DNA from: Myxococcota bacterium
GTDB lineage: Bacteria > Myxococcota > Polyangia > GCA-2747355 > JAKLHH01
Assembly (NCBI GenBank): GCA_022710245.1
Contig: JAKLHH010000477.1
Coordinates: 1 to 6,246, forward strand
Length of the DNA stretch: 6,246 nucleotides
Direction: 5' to 3'
Shown here piece after piece: positions 1 to 5,818 of this stretch (position 1 is the first letter of the stretch; each line of letters opens with the position of its first letter). Made by a program: the position numbers and the translations under genes. The notes beneath the pieces are model-generated. The model did no database searches. It had not been told where the DNA came from and saw only the letters and a list, made by a program, of their open reading frames with translations.

Positions 1-2757
1 CTCCAGCTCGCCAGCGGCCAGATCCCGCCCGGCGTCGGCCCGCCGACGCTGGCGCCGATCTCCTCCATCATGGGCGAGATCCTCTTCCTCAGCGTGAAGA
101 GCGACCGCCACTCGCCGCTCGAGGTGCGCGGGGCCGCCGACTGGGTCATCCGCAAGCGGCTCCTCTCCGTCCCCGGGGTCGCTCAGGTGGTCCCCATCGG
201 CGGCGGCGTCAAGCAGTTCCAGGTGCTGGTCGCGCCGGAGAAGCTCACCGCCTTCAAGGTCACCCTGCAGGAGGTGGTGCGGGCGCTCCGGGGCTCGAAC
301 CAGAACTCGAGCGGCGGCTTCCTCGTGCAGGGCGCCCAGGAGCGCCTGATCCGCGGCCTCGGGCGCATCGGCAGCGGCCTCGACGTGGAGCGGACGGTGG
401 TCGCGGTCCACGACGGCGTGCCGGTGCTGGTCGGTCAGGTCGCCGAGGTCGTGGTCGGGCCGGCCCTCAAGCGCGGCGACGGCTCCTCGAACGCGGAGCC
501 CGCCGTGATCCTCGGCGTGCTCAAGCAGCCCGGCGCCAACACGCTGAAGCTCACCCGCGAGCTCGATCACCACCTCGACGAGATCCAGAAGACGCTCCCC
601 CGCGGCATGAAGATCGACCGGCAGCTCTTTCGCCAGTCCGACTTCATCGAGACGGCGATCACCAACGTCTCGACCGCGCTCCGCGACGGCGCGATCCTCG
701 TCGCGGTCATCCTCTTCCTCTTCCTCTTCAACCTCCGCACGACCCTCATCTCCCTCGCCGCGCTGCCGGTCTCGCTGATCATCTCGGTGCTCGCCATGAA
801 GGCCGCCGGCGTCACCATCAACACGATGACCCTGGGCGGGCTCACCATCGCCATCGGCGCGCTGGTCGACGACGCGATCATCGACGTGGAGAACGTCTTC
901 CGCCGGCTGCGGGAGAACCAGGCCCGGCCCGAGGGCGAGCGCCGGCCCACGGCGGAGGTGGTCTACCAGGCCTCGCGCGAGGTCCGCGCCTCGATCGTCT
1001 TCGCCACCCTGATCGTGATGCTGGTCTTCCTCCCCATCTTCTTCCTCAGCGGCGTCGAGGGCCGCCTGCTCGCGCCGCTCGGCTTCGCCTACCTGGCGGC
1101 GATCGCCGGCTCCCTGCTCGTCGCCCTCACGCTGACGCCCGCGCTCTGCTCGTACGTGCTCCCGCGAGCGCGGGCGCTCGCGCGCGGTGACAGCTTCCTC
1201 GTCCGCTGGCTCAAGGCGGGCTACCGGCCGCTGCTCCGCCTCACGCTCGGGCACGCGCTGACCGTGCTCGCCGCCTCCGCGGCGCTGCTCGCGGCGGCGC
1301 TGGTGCTGGTCGCCTTCCTCGGCAGGACCTTCCTCCCCGACTTCAACGAGGGGTCGCTGACCCTGAGCGCGGTGAGCCTCCCGGGCACCTCGCTCGAGGA
1401 GTCGAACCGGCTCGGGGTCCGCATCGAGAAGGCGCTCCTCGCCTTCCCCGAGGTCGTCTCCACGGCCCGGCGGCAGGGGCGGGCCGAGCTCGACGAGCAC
1501 GCCCAGGACGTCAACTCGTCGGAGATCGACGTGCGCCTGAGGCTGCGCGGCCGCTCGAAGCGCGAGCTCCTGGCCGCGCTGCGCAGGGAGCTCTCCAGCA
1601 TCCCCGGCACGGTGATCATCATCGGCCAGCCGCTCTCCCATCGCATCGACCACATGCTCTCGGGCACGCGGGCGAACATCGCGGTCAAGCTCTTCGGCGA
1701 CGACCTCGCGCAGCTCCGCGCCTCGGCCGAGGAGATCCGCGAGGTGATGACCAGGGTGCGGGGCGCGGTCGACGTCTCGGTCGAGCAGCAGGTGGACCTC
1801 CCGCAGCTCTTCATCAGCTTCGACCGCGAGCGGATCGCGCGCTACGGGCTCCGCACGGGCGAGCTCGCCGAGGTGATCGAGACCGCCTTCGCCGGCGAGA
1901 AGGTCTCGCAGGTGCTCGACGGCCAGCGGACCTACGACCTGGTCGTGCGCTACCGGGACGACCAGCGCGCCTCCCTCGAGGCGATCGGGGACACGCTGAT
2001 CGACACGCCGCTCGGCGCCAGGGTGCCGCTCAAGATGCTGGCCGCCGTGCGCCAGGACCTGGGCCCGAACGTCATCATGCGCGAGAACGCGCAGCGCCGC
2101 ATCGTGGTGATGGCCAACGTGGGCGAGCGCGACCTCCGCGGCCTGATCAACGACCTCCGCGGCAGGATCGAGCGCGAGGTGAAGCTGCCGCAGGGCTACT
2201 ACGTGGTCTACGGCGGGCAGTTCGAGAGCGAGAGCGACGCCTCGCGCACCATCTCCTTCCTCGGGCTCCTCGTCGTCGCTGGCATCTTCCTCCTGCTCTT
2301 CCTCGCCTTCCGCAGCGTCCGCACCGCGCTCCTGATCATGGTGAACCTGCCGCTCGCGCTGATCGGCGGGGTGGCGGCGGTCTCCCTCGGCGGCGGCGTG
2401 CTCAGCGTGGCCTCGCTGGTCGGCTTCATCACCCTCTTCGGCATCGCGACCCGCAACGGCATCATGATGGTCTCCCACTACGAGCACCTGCAGCAGCACG
2501 AGGGCGCCTCGCTGGAGGAGGCGGTGGTGCGGGGTTCCCTGGAGCGGCTCTCGCCCATCCTGATGACCGCGCTCTGCGCCGGGCTCGCGCTGATCCCGCT
2601 GGTGCTGGCCGGGGAGCGGCCCGGCAACGAGATCCAGGCCCCGATGGGCGTCGTCATCCTCGGCGGGCTGCTCTCCTCGACGGCGCTCAACATGCTGGTC
2701 GTGCCGGCGCTCTACGCGCGCTTCGCCAGGCGGCGCGCTGGCGCAGACGCGGTTTGA
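1..2757 (+). CDS. Heavy-metal efflux RND permease, CusA/CzcA family (5' partial)
   Basis: Inner-membrane proton-driven pump of the RND superfamily, heavy-metal class. It would export metal cations through a CusCBA/CzcCBA-type tripartite complex. The frame is open from base 1, and residues 1-23 already match the family (PPGVGPP), so the ATG at base 70 is internal. 918 residues are visible, against about 1,020-1,050 usually; the missing part is the N-terminus with TM1. Residue numbers count from base 1. Likely membrane segments lie at 227-248, 249-266, 278-298, 330-350, 360-385 and 419-439, then 749-770, 775-795, 801-824, 850-870 and 880-905, with periplasmic porter domains between the two groups. 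The TM4 motif GALVDDAIIDVEN (286-298) keeps the proton-relay Asp290 and Glu297. Six residues before Asp290, where CzcA has a second Asp, there is Ala, as in CusA. A Met (552) sits near where CusA has a metal-binding Met. The metal cannot be named. The family call is firm. Confidence 0.95.
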   Translation, partial: LQLASGQIPPGVGPPTLAPISSIMGEILFLSVKSDRHSPLEVRGAADWVIRKRLLSVPGVAQVVPIGGGVKQFQVLVAPEKLTAFKVTLQEVVRALRGSNQNSSGGFLVQGAQERLIRGLGRIGSGLDVERTVVAVHDGVPVLVGQVAEVVVGPALKRGDGSSNAEPAVILGVLKQPGANTLKLTRELDHHLDEIQKTLPRGMKIDRQLFRQSDFIETAITNVSTALRDGAILVAVILFLFLFNLRTTLISLAALPVSLIISVLAMKAAGVTINTMTLGGLTIAIGALVDDAIIDVENVFRRLRENQARPEGERRPTAEVVYQASREVRASIVFATLIVMLVFLPIFFLSGVEGRLLAPLGFAYLAAIAGSLLVALTLTPALCSYVLPRARALARGDSFLVRWLKAGYRPLLRLTLGHALTVLAASAALLAAALVLVAFLGRTFLPDFNEGSLTLSAVSLPGTSLEESNRLGVRIEKALLAFPEVVSTARRQGRAELDEHAQDVNSSEIDVRLRLRGRSKRELLAALRRELSSIPGTVIIIGQPLSHRIDHMLSGTRANIAVKLFGDDLAQLRASAEEIREVMTRVRGAVDVSVEQQVDLPQLFISFDRERIARYGLRTGELAEVIETAFAGEKVSQVLDGQRTYDLVVRYRDDQRASLEAIGDTLIDTPLGARVPLKMLAAVRQDLGPNVIMRENAQRRIVVMANVGERDLRGLINDLRGRIEREVKLPQGYYVVYGGQFESESDASRTISFLGLLVVAGIFLLLFLAFRSVRTALLIMVNLPLALIGGVAAVSLGGGVLSVASLVGFITLFGIATRNGIMMVSHYEHLQQHEGASLEEAVVRGSLERLSPILMTALCAGLALIPLVLAGERPGNEIQAPMGVVILGGLLSSTALNMLVVPALYARFARRRAGADAV

Positions 2758-2874
2758 TCGCTCCTGGCGCGCGTAGCAGGCTTGGAGCAGGTGGAGCTGC
2801 GGTCACTGTCCGTGTGGACGCGTCTCTCGTAGGAGGTCAGGCAAGCGCGGTCGATGGCCGCTCAGGGGCCGGAG
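2758..2874. other. Convergent intergenic gap, no clear terminator
   Basis: This gap lies between the ends of two convergent genes, the RND pump and the Cys-rich lipoprotein. A terminator serving both strands would be expected. I see only GC-rich partial complementarity (GCGCGC near 2733 and again near 2770, with wobble pairs around it) and no T tract on either strand. No small gene is apparent. Confidence 0.5.
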
Positions 2875-3561
2875 TCACATCTTCTTGCAGGTGCCGAAGG
2901 TGTTCTGAGGCGTGCAGAACTGCCACGAACCGGTCGCGCAGATGTTGTAGGTGGTTCCGTAGCCCCAGCAAGCGTAGTCGCAGGCCTTGCCTGCGAGGTC
3001 TCCGAGGTTGGTGTGGGAGGCGGTCGTCGGCGGGCAACCTCCGCCGCTGGACGAGCTGCCGCTGGTTCCGCAGACCTGGAGGTAGCTCGCGCTGCCGCCG
3101 CAGCAGTCGTTGTAGGTCGTGCACTTCGAGTCGCACTGGCATGTCCCGCCGGAGAAGTACTGGTCGCAGCGGTTCTTGCAGCTCTGCACGCTGCTGGAGC
3201 CGCTGGTGCCGTTCGGGCAGCTCGAGCAGCAGTCGTGGTTCGTGACGCACTTGCTGTCGCAGTAGCACGTCGACCCGCCGGAGCCGGTCAGTCCGTTCAC
3301 GCCAGCGCTGGCGTTGCTGGCGCAGTAGTAGTGGTTGTCCTCGAGGAGGTTGACCTGGCGCCTGCACTCCTGGGTCGAGTAGTCGCAGGAGACCCCTGCC
3401 AGGTCGCAGTCGCTCGAGCTGGCGAGCTCCGAGTACAGCTGGGCGCTTCGGTCACCGTCACCTCTCCGCTCCGAGTCCCGGCCGTCGCCGAGATCCTCAC
3501 CTTCGCAGGCAGTGAAGGAGAGGGCCAGCGCAACCAACACCGTAGCCGAATACGTCTTCAT
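2875..3561 (-). CDS. Cys-rich probable lipoprotein with somatomedin B-like repeats
   Basis: 228-residue exported protein of unknown function. Residues 1-18 form a short signal peptide ending at Cys19. The lipobox is F-T-A-C, with Phe where Leu/Val/Ile is usual, so lipidation is likely but not certain. Residues 20-40 are an acidic, Gly/Arg-rich linker. There are 24 further cysteines, an even number, consistent with disulfide bonding outside the cytoplasm. Residues 128-164 space cysteines as C-x3-C-x8-C-x-C-x3-C-x5-CC-x9-C. Human vitronectin's somatomedin B domain has almost the same pattern (x3, x9, x1, x3, x5, CC, x6) and shares the local motifs CK.RC and CQCD. A shorter relative lies at 99-115 (CYCDSKC, five residues, CC). 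The motif DLAGxxCDY occurs at 53-61 and 188-196, flanking the repeats. Ser/Gly linkers separate the modules. The start is supported by an AGGAGG ribosome-binding site five bases upstream. The reading frame is firm, the SMB resemblance is good, and the role is unknown. Confidence 0.85.
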   Translation of the reverse strand: MKTYSATVLVALALSFTACEGEDLGDGRDSERRGDGDRSAQLYSELASSSDCDLAGVSCDYSTQECRRQVNLLEDNHYYCASNASAGVNGLTGSGGSTCYCDSKCVTNHDCCSSCPNGTSGSSSVQSCKNRCDQYFSGGTCQCDSKCTTYNDCCGGSASYLQVCGTSGSSSSGGGCPPTTASHTNLGDLAGKACDYACWGYGTTYNICATGSWQFCTPQNTFGTCKKM

Positions 3562-3725
3562 GGGATCCTCCTGAGGTCATTGTGTCTGTCGTCGCGGCTG
3601 CGAGCCTTGGGAGCAAGCGCGGTGCCACCATCCGGGGCGCTGTACCTCGCCGGTTCTCGTGTTCCAGTGGGTCAGTTGGAGGGCACCGCTGGTCACCCGG
3701 TCGACCAGGGTCTCCTTCGAGCCGC
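3562..3725. other. Upstream region of the lipoprotein gene
   Basis: Apart from the ribosome-binding site, this stretch should hold the lipoprotein gene's promoter. I could not find a convincing -35/-10 pair on the minus strand. A 6-bp inverted repeat, CTGGTC (3689-3694) and GACCAG (3703-3708) with an 8-base loop, could be an operator-like dyad. It lacks a T tract, so it is not a standard terminator. No coding frame here looks real. Confidence 0.35.
3567..3572 (-). promoter_or_regulatory. Shine-Dalgarno site of the Cys-rich lipoprotein gene
   Basis: On the minus strand AGGAGG is followed by five bases (ATCCC) and then the ATG at 3561-3559. This is a perfect core at good spacing, and it decides the start codon, which also opens directly onto a signal peptide. 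Confidence 0.85.
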
Positions 3726-3830
3726 TCAGGCTGCCCGCTCTCGTCGCAGGACCTCGAGCACCGGCGCCGCGAAGGTGAGGAACGTCCGCTCCAGCTCCGC
3801 GGGCCCGGCGGAGCGGCGGCTCTCCAGCCA
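3726..3830 (-). pseudogene. Possible 3' remnant of an unidentified gene
   Basis: The minus-strand frame ending in TGA at 3728-3726 reads for about 34 residues like ordinary protein, ending LERTFLTFAAPVLEVL, then RRERAA. Third codon positions are almost all G or C until the last few codons, as in real genes of this genome. Upstream it runs into the antisense of the permease fragment at 3835, where protein-like character stops. No start or ribosome-binding site belongs to it. I do not recognise the family. It may equally be a chance open stretch in GC-rich DNA. Confidence 0.25.
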
Positions 3831-3834
3831 GCTG

Positions 3835-3927
3835 GGTCTGGTCACCGTGGTGTCGTTTGCCGCCACGCTGCTGCCCGCCCGGCGCGCGGCGTCGCTGTCT
3901 ATCCGCGAGGCGCTGACCCGCGTCTGA
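3835..3927 (+). pseudogene. C-terminal remnant of an FtsX-type ABC transporter permease
   Basis: The plus-strand frame ending in TGA at 3925-3927 reads as a hydrophobic segment (LVTVVSFAATLL), then PARRAASLSIREALTRV. The end of FtsX/MacB/LolC-type permeases is a last transmembrane helix followed by PA(R/W)RA(A/S)xLxPxEAL, which this matches closely. Only about 30 residues remain of a protein that normally has 380 or more, and nothing upstream in this frame resembles the family, so it cannot be functional. Its last 29 bases overlap the 3' end of the opposite-strand gene at 3899. That suggests a past deletion or rearrangement joined the two. Confidence 0.6.
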
Positions 3928-4948
3928 GGAGCGCGCCCGCGAGGAGCAGGAGCGCGCCGGCGAGGAGCAGGGCGCCGTCGGCGTGGCCGCCCACGCTGCA
4001 GCCGCCCTCGAGGTTCGGCGGCGCGAGCTCCACGTGCTCGGAGACCTCGCCGAAGCAGAGGACCGACATCTTGGTGCAGGTCGGCGGGCCCTCGCTGACG
4101 TCCACCGCCGGCCGCTGCTTCACCGGGAGGTTGCTCACCTCGCACATGTCCCAGACGGTGCCGCCGAAGAAGGCCTCGATCCCTCCCGAGTCCACCGCGC
4201 TGTCGTTCCAGCGGCGGTCGATGCCGTCCCAGGCCCCCGCCTCCTCGAGGAACTCGCAGGCGTCCCAGGGTGTCGGCGAGGAGGTGCCGGCGCAGGCCTG
4301 GTCGCCGACGCTGCCCGAGTCCCCGTAGCTCTGGGTGGACTGCTGGCAGCTGTACATGCCGAGGAGCTCGCTCACCCCCGCGCTCTTGATCTCCGTCGCG
4401 ACCTGGTGGAGCACGCCCGCCGTGTCGTCCCTGGCGGTCTCGAGCGCCGCCACGTTCGAGTCCGGGGAGGTCAGCTCGTGGCACACCTCGCCGAGGGAGA
4501 ACCAGGCGTGCTGGGGGTTCCACATGCCCTGGTGGGCGCGGTTGTCCTGCAGCGTGTGAAGCGCGCGCCCCAGCGCCCTCGCCGCGCTGGCCGCGTGCTT
4601 GTAGTAGTCGTACCACTCGTCGGACGGGGTCGCCGCCAGCGCGGCGAGCGCGGCGCGGTGCTCGTCGCCGAGCGACGCGAGCCGCGCGAGCACGGCGCTC
4701 GCCGACGCGCACATCGACGTGCCGGGCTGCCCCTGGGCGTGCGCGACGAGGTCATCCCACTCGTCGCCGTCGACGTTCGCGGCCTCGATGCCCACCCGCT
4801 CACAGAACTGCTGCGGGAGGCCCGCCTTCTGGCAGAGGCTGGTGGTGATCGAACGATGCTGGTCTGCCATGAAGGCGTGCGCGGGGAAGGCGCTGCCAGC
4901 GCAGACGGTGGCAGCGATCACGCAGGCGGTGACGCGGGGGAGTCTCAT
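3899..4948 (-). CDS. Secreted Zn phospholipase C / P1-nuclease-like protein with MYXO-CTERM anchor
   Basis: 349-residue exported protein, probably a surface-anchored metal-dependent hydrolase acting on phosphodiesters or phospholipids; the substrate is inferred only from the fold. Residues 1-25 are a signal peptide with likely cleavage after A-H-A25. The mature protein would start Phe26-x4-His31, the spacing of the Trp1-x4-His6 zinc ligands of S1/P1 nucleases. Possible further ligands are the acidic cluster at 60-66, His70 and the motif L-G-R-A-L-His131-T-L-Q-Asp135-N-R-A-His139. This HxxxDxxxH pattern is typical of PLC-like and related zinc helical folds. Several paired cysteines fit a secreted protein. 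Residues 316-343 form a MYXO-CTERM tail: Gly-Cys317-Ser, a hydrophobic helix at 325-341, then Arg-Arg. Such tails are processed by myxosortases, with the Cys retained at the surface. The ATG at 4948-4946 is chosen because the signal peptide begins there; no Shine-Dalgarno sequence is visible, and the open frame upstream is repeat DNA. Confidence 0.85.
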   Translation of the reverse strand: MRLPRVTACVIAATVCAGSAFPAHAFMADQHRSITTSLCQKAGLPQQFCERVGIEAANVDGDEWDDLVAHAQGQPGTSMCASASAVLARLASLGDEHRAALAALAATPSDEWYDYYKHAASAARALGRALHTLQDNRAHQGMWNPQHAWFSLGEVCHELTSPDSNVAALETARDDTAGVLHQVATEIKSAGVSELLGMYSCQQSTQSYGDSGSVGDQACAGTSSPTPWDACEFLEEAGAWDGIDRRWNDSAVDSGGIEAFFGGTVWDMCEVSNLPVKQRPAVDVSEGPPTCTKMSVLCFGEVSEHVELAPPNLEGGCSVGGHADGALLLAGALLLLAGALLRRGSAPRG

Positions 4949-5088
4949 GATGGTGCTGCGGCCACGAAGCAACAGGCGCTCCAGATCGCGCCGTCGCGTC
5001 TTCCAGCACTTGCAGTGGGGCACCACACCGATATTGCACGGACGGGGTGGCTCCGGAGGTCTCCCGTGGACCCACCCTGAGGGTGCAG
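4949..5088. promoter_or_regulatory. Upstream region of the PLC-like gene
   Basis: The PLC-like gene's promoter should lie here, reading leftward. The only AT-rich spot is GATATTG at 5030-5036 (minus strand CAATATC), and it has no acceptable -35 box at normal distance, so no promoter is claimed. The right end (5069-5092) is a partial inverted copy of the neighbouring tandem repeat. Confidence 0.35.
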
Positions 5089-5123
5089 CGGCCCGGCCTG
5101 TGCGGCGCCGCTGCAAGGGTGGG
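5069..5123. repeat. Interrupted inverted repeat at the left edge of the 54-bp array
   Basis: CCCACCCT (5071-5078) pairs with AGGGTGGG (5116-5123), and TGCAGCGGC (5084-5092) pairs with GCCGCTGCA (5107-5115). The left arm carries a 5-base bulge (GAGGG, 5079-5083), and the loop is 14 bases. The left arm, extended to 5069, is therefore a short inverted copy of part of the 54-bp unit with a 5-base insertion. The right arm lies inside the first array copy. Confidence 0.75.
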
Positions 5124-5333
5124 TCGCGGCGGCTGCGCACGGCGGCCCGGCCTGTGCGGCGCCGCTGCAAGGGTGGGTCGCGGCGGCTGCGCACGGCGGC
5201 CCGGCCTGTGCGGCGCCGCCGCAAGGGTGGGTCGCGGCGGCTGCGCACGGCGGCCCGGCCTGTGCGGCGCCGCTGCAAGGGTGGGTCGCGGCGGCTGCGT
5301 ACGGCGGCCCGGCCTGTGCGGCGCCGCTGCAAG
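5089..5333. repeat. 54-bp tandem repeat array, about 4.5 copies
   Basis: There are four complete 54-bp units, beginning at 5089, 5143, 5197 and 5251, followed by the first 29 bases of a fifth (5305-5333). The copies differ by only two substitutions (C for T at 5220 and T for C at 5300), which suggests recent expansion. Each unit carries a perfect 10-bp palindrome, GCGGCGCCGC. The unit length is divisible by three and contains no stops, so long open frames run through it on both strands. The two differences show no bias toward silent positions in any frame, so I read it as noncoding. There are no unique spacers, which rules out a CRISPR array. Confidence 0.95.
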
Positions 5334-5367
5334 CTCACTTCGACTCGAACGCGAGCGCCCTCAGCGC

Positions 5368-5423
5368 CGAATTGCGGGTCCTCGCGGCCTCCGGCCGCTC
5401 CGGGATGAGACCGCCGCAATTCG
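5368..5423. repeat. Structured element A (stem within a stem)
   Basis: The outer arms are CGAATTGCGG (5368-5377) and CCGCAATTCG (5414-5423), a perfect 10-bp pairing. The inner hairpin is GCGGCC (5384-5389), loop TCC, GGCCGC (5393-5398). The unpaired parts include CTC just before the inner stem and TCCGGGATGA just after it. The element is homologous to element B, with which it shares the right outer arm. Confidence 0.8.
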
Positions 5424-5466
5424 CCCTGCTCGCCTCCTTCGGAGGCTCCGCGATGAAGGGCGAATT
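5418..5466. repeat. Structured element B (stem within a stem)
   Basis: The outer arms are AATTCGCCCT (5418-5427) and AGGGCGAATT (5457-5466), a perfect 10-bp pairing. The inner hairpin is GCCTCC (5432-5437), loop TTC, GGAGGC (5441-5446). Its 28-base core (5429-5456) aligns without gaps to 5381-5408 of element A. Two inner base pairs differ by double compensatory changes. The right arm continues into a 14-bp perfect palindrome, GGGCGAATTCGCCC (5458-5471). Confidence 0.8.
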
Positions 5467-5471
5467 CGCCC

Positions 5472-5781
5472 CTGGAGGGCCCCCCCGCCTCGCGCACGCC
5501 AGCAGTACGCCACCGAGGGCGAGGTGGCGCTTGCTCCACCCCGACGCACCCTCGCCCGCTGGCAAGCCGAGCCGGCAGCAGCGAGGGTCCACCGAAAGGG
5601 CGCTGGCTCAGGGCGCGCGGGGGCTGGCGCCCGCCGTCGAGCGGCCGCACGAGCCAAACAAGAGCGGACTGATGGCGTGCGCGAGGCGCGGCGCAGCCGG
5701 GGCCCGACGAGATCAGCGCGGGGTGTCAGGGAGGTACCCGATCTGGACCCCTCGTGTTCTCCTCTGCTCATCACTTTCTGC
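5472..5781. other. Noncoding GC-rich stretch before the transposase promoter
   Basis: I see no supported gene here. Open frames cross it on both strands, but none has a ribosome-binding site, a recognisable protein motif or a sensible start. A 7-bp hairpin, CGCCACC (5508-5514) and GGTGGCG (5523-5529), lies inside it. An overlapping 8-bp pairing joins GGGCGAGG (5517-5524) to CCTCGCCC (5550-5557). Both could be chance in DNA this GC-rich. From about 5745 onward the sequence becomes clearly less GC-rich, leading into the promoter. Confidence 0.5.
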
Positions 5782-5810
5782 TTGACCGCGCGCTTGTTTT
5801 CCGCCATAAT
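5782..5810 (+). promoter_or_regulatory. Sigma70-type promoter of the transposase gene
   Basis: The -35 box is TTGACC (5782-5787) and the -10 box is CATAAT (5805-5810), with a 17-base spacer containing a TTGTTTT run. This is one mismatch from consensus in each box at optimal spacing, in an unusually AT-rich pocket. Transcription would begin around 5817-5819, at or just before the ATG at 5819, so the mRNA would have almost no leader. Confidence 0.75.
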
Positions 5811-5818
5811 CAAGCTCG

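Noticed and set aside
3689..3708. CTGGTC/GACCAG dyad as an intrinsic terminator
   Set aside because: The stem is only 6 bp and no T tract follows on either strand. At most it could be an operator-like dyad.
2754..3927. Plus-strand open frames across the lipoprotein gene and beyond (2754-3245, 2854-3927)
   Set aside because: They are antisense to a gene with a ribosome-binding site, signal peptide and ordered cysteines. Their translations are low-complexity. Only the last 30 residues, matching an FtsX tail, are kept as a remnant.
5030..5036. Minus-strand CAATATC as a -10 box for the PLC-like gene
   Set aside because: No acceptable -35 hexamer lies 15-19 bases upstream and the extended -10 match is poor.
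3726..5080. Overlapping open frames on both strands over the PLC-like gene
   Set aside because: They are Arg/Ala-rich shadow translations typical of high-GC coding DNA, without motifs, signal peptides or ribosome-binding sites.
5089..5333. CRISPR array
   Set aside because: The 54-bp units are directly adjacent with no variable spacers, and no cas gene is present in the window.
5368..5471. Integron attC sites
   Set aside because: The paired elements lack the GTTRRRY core sites and the asymmetric extrahelical bases of attC, and no cassette genes or integrase are seen.
4949..5650. A long N-terminal extension (234 residues) of the PLC-like gene in the same open frame
   Set aside because: The extension is a translation of the 54-bp array and surrounding noncoding DNA, low in complexity and Arg-rich. 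A good signal peptide starts exactly at the ATG at 4948.
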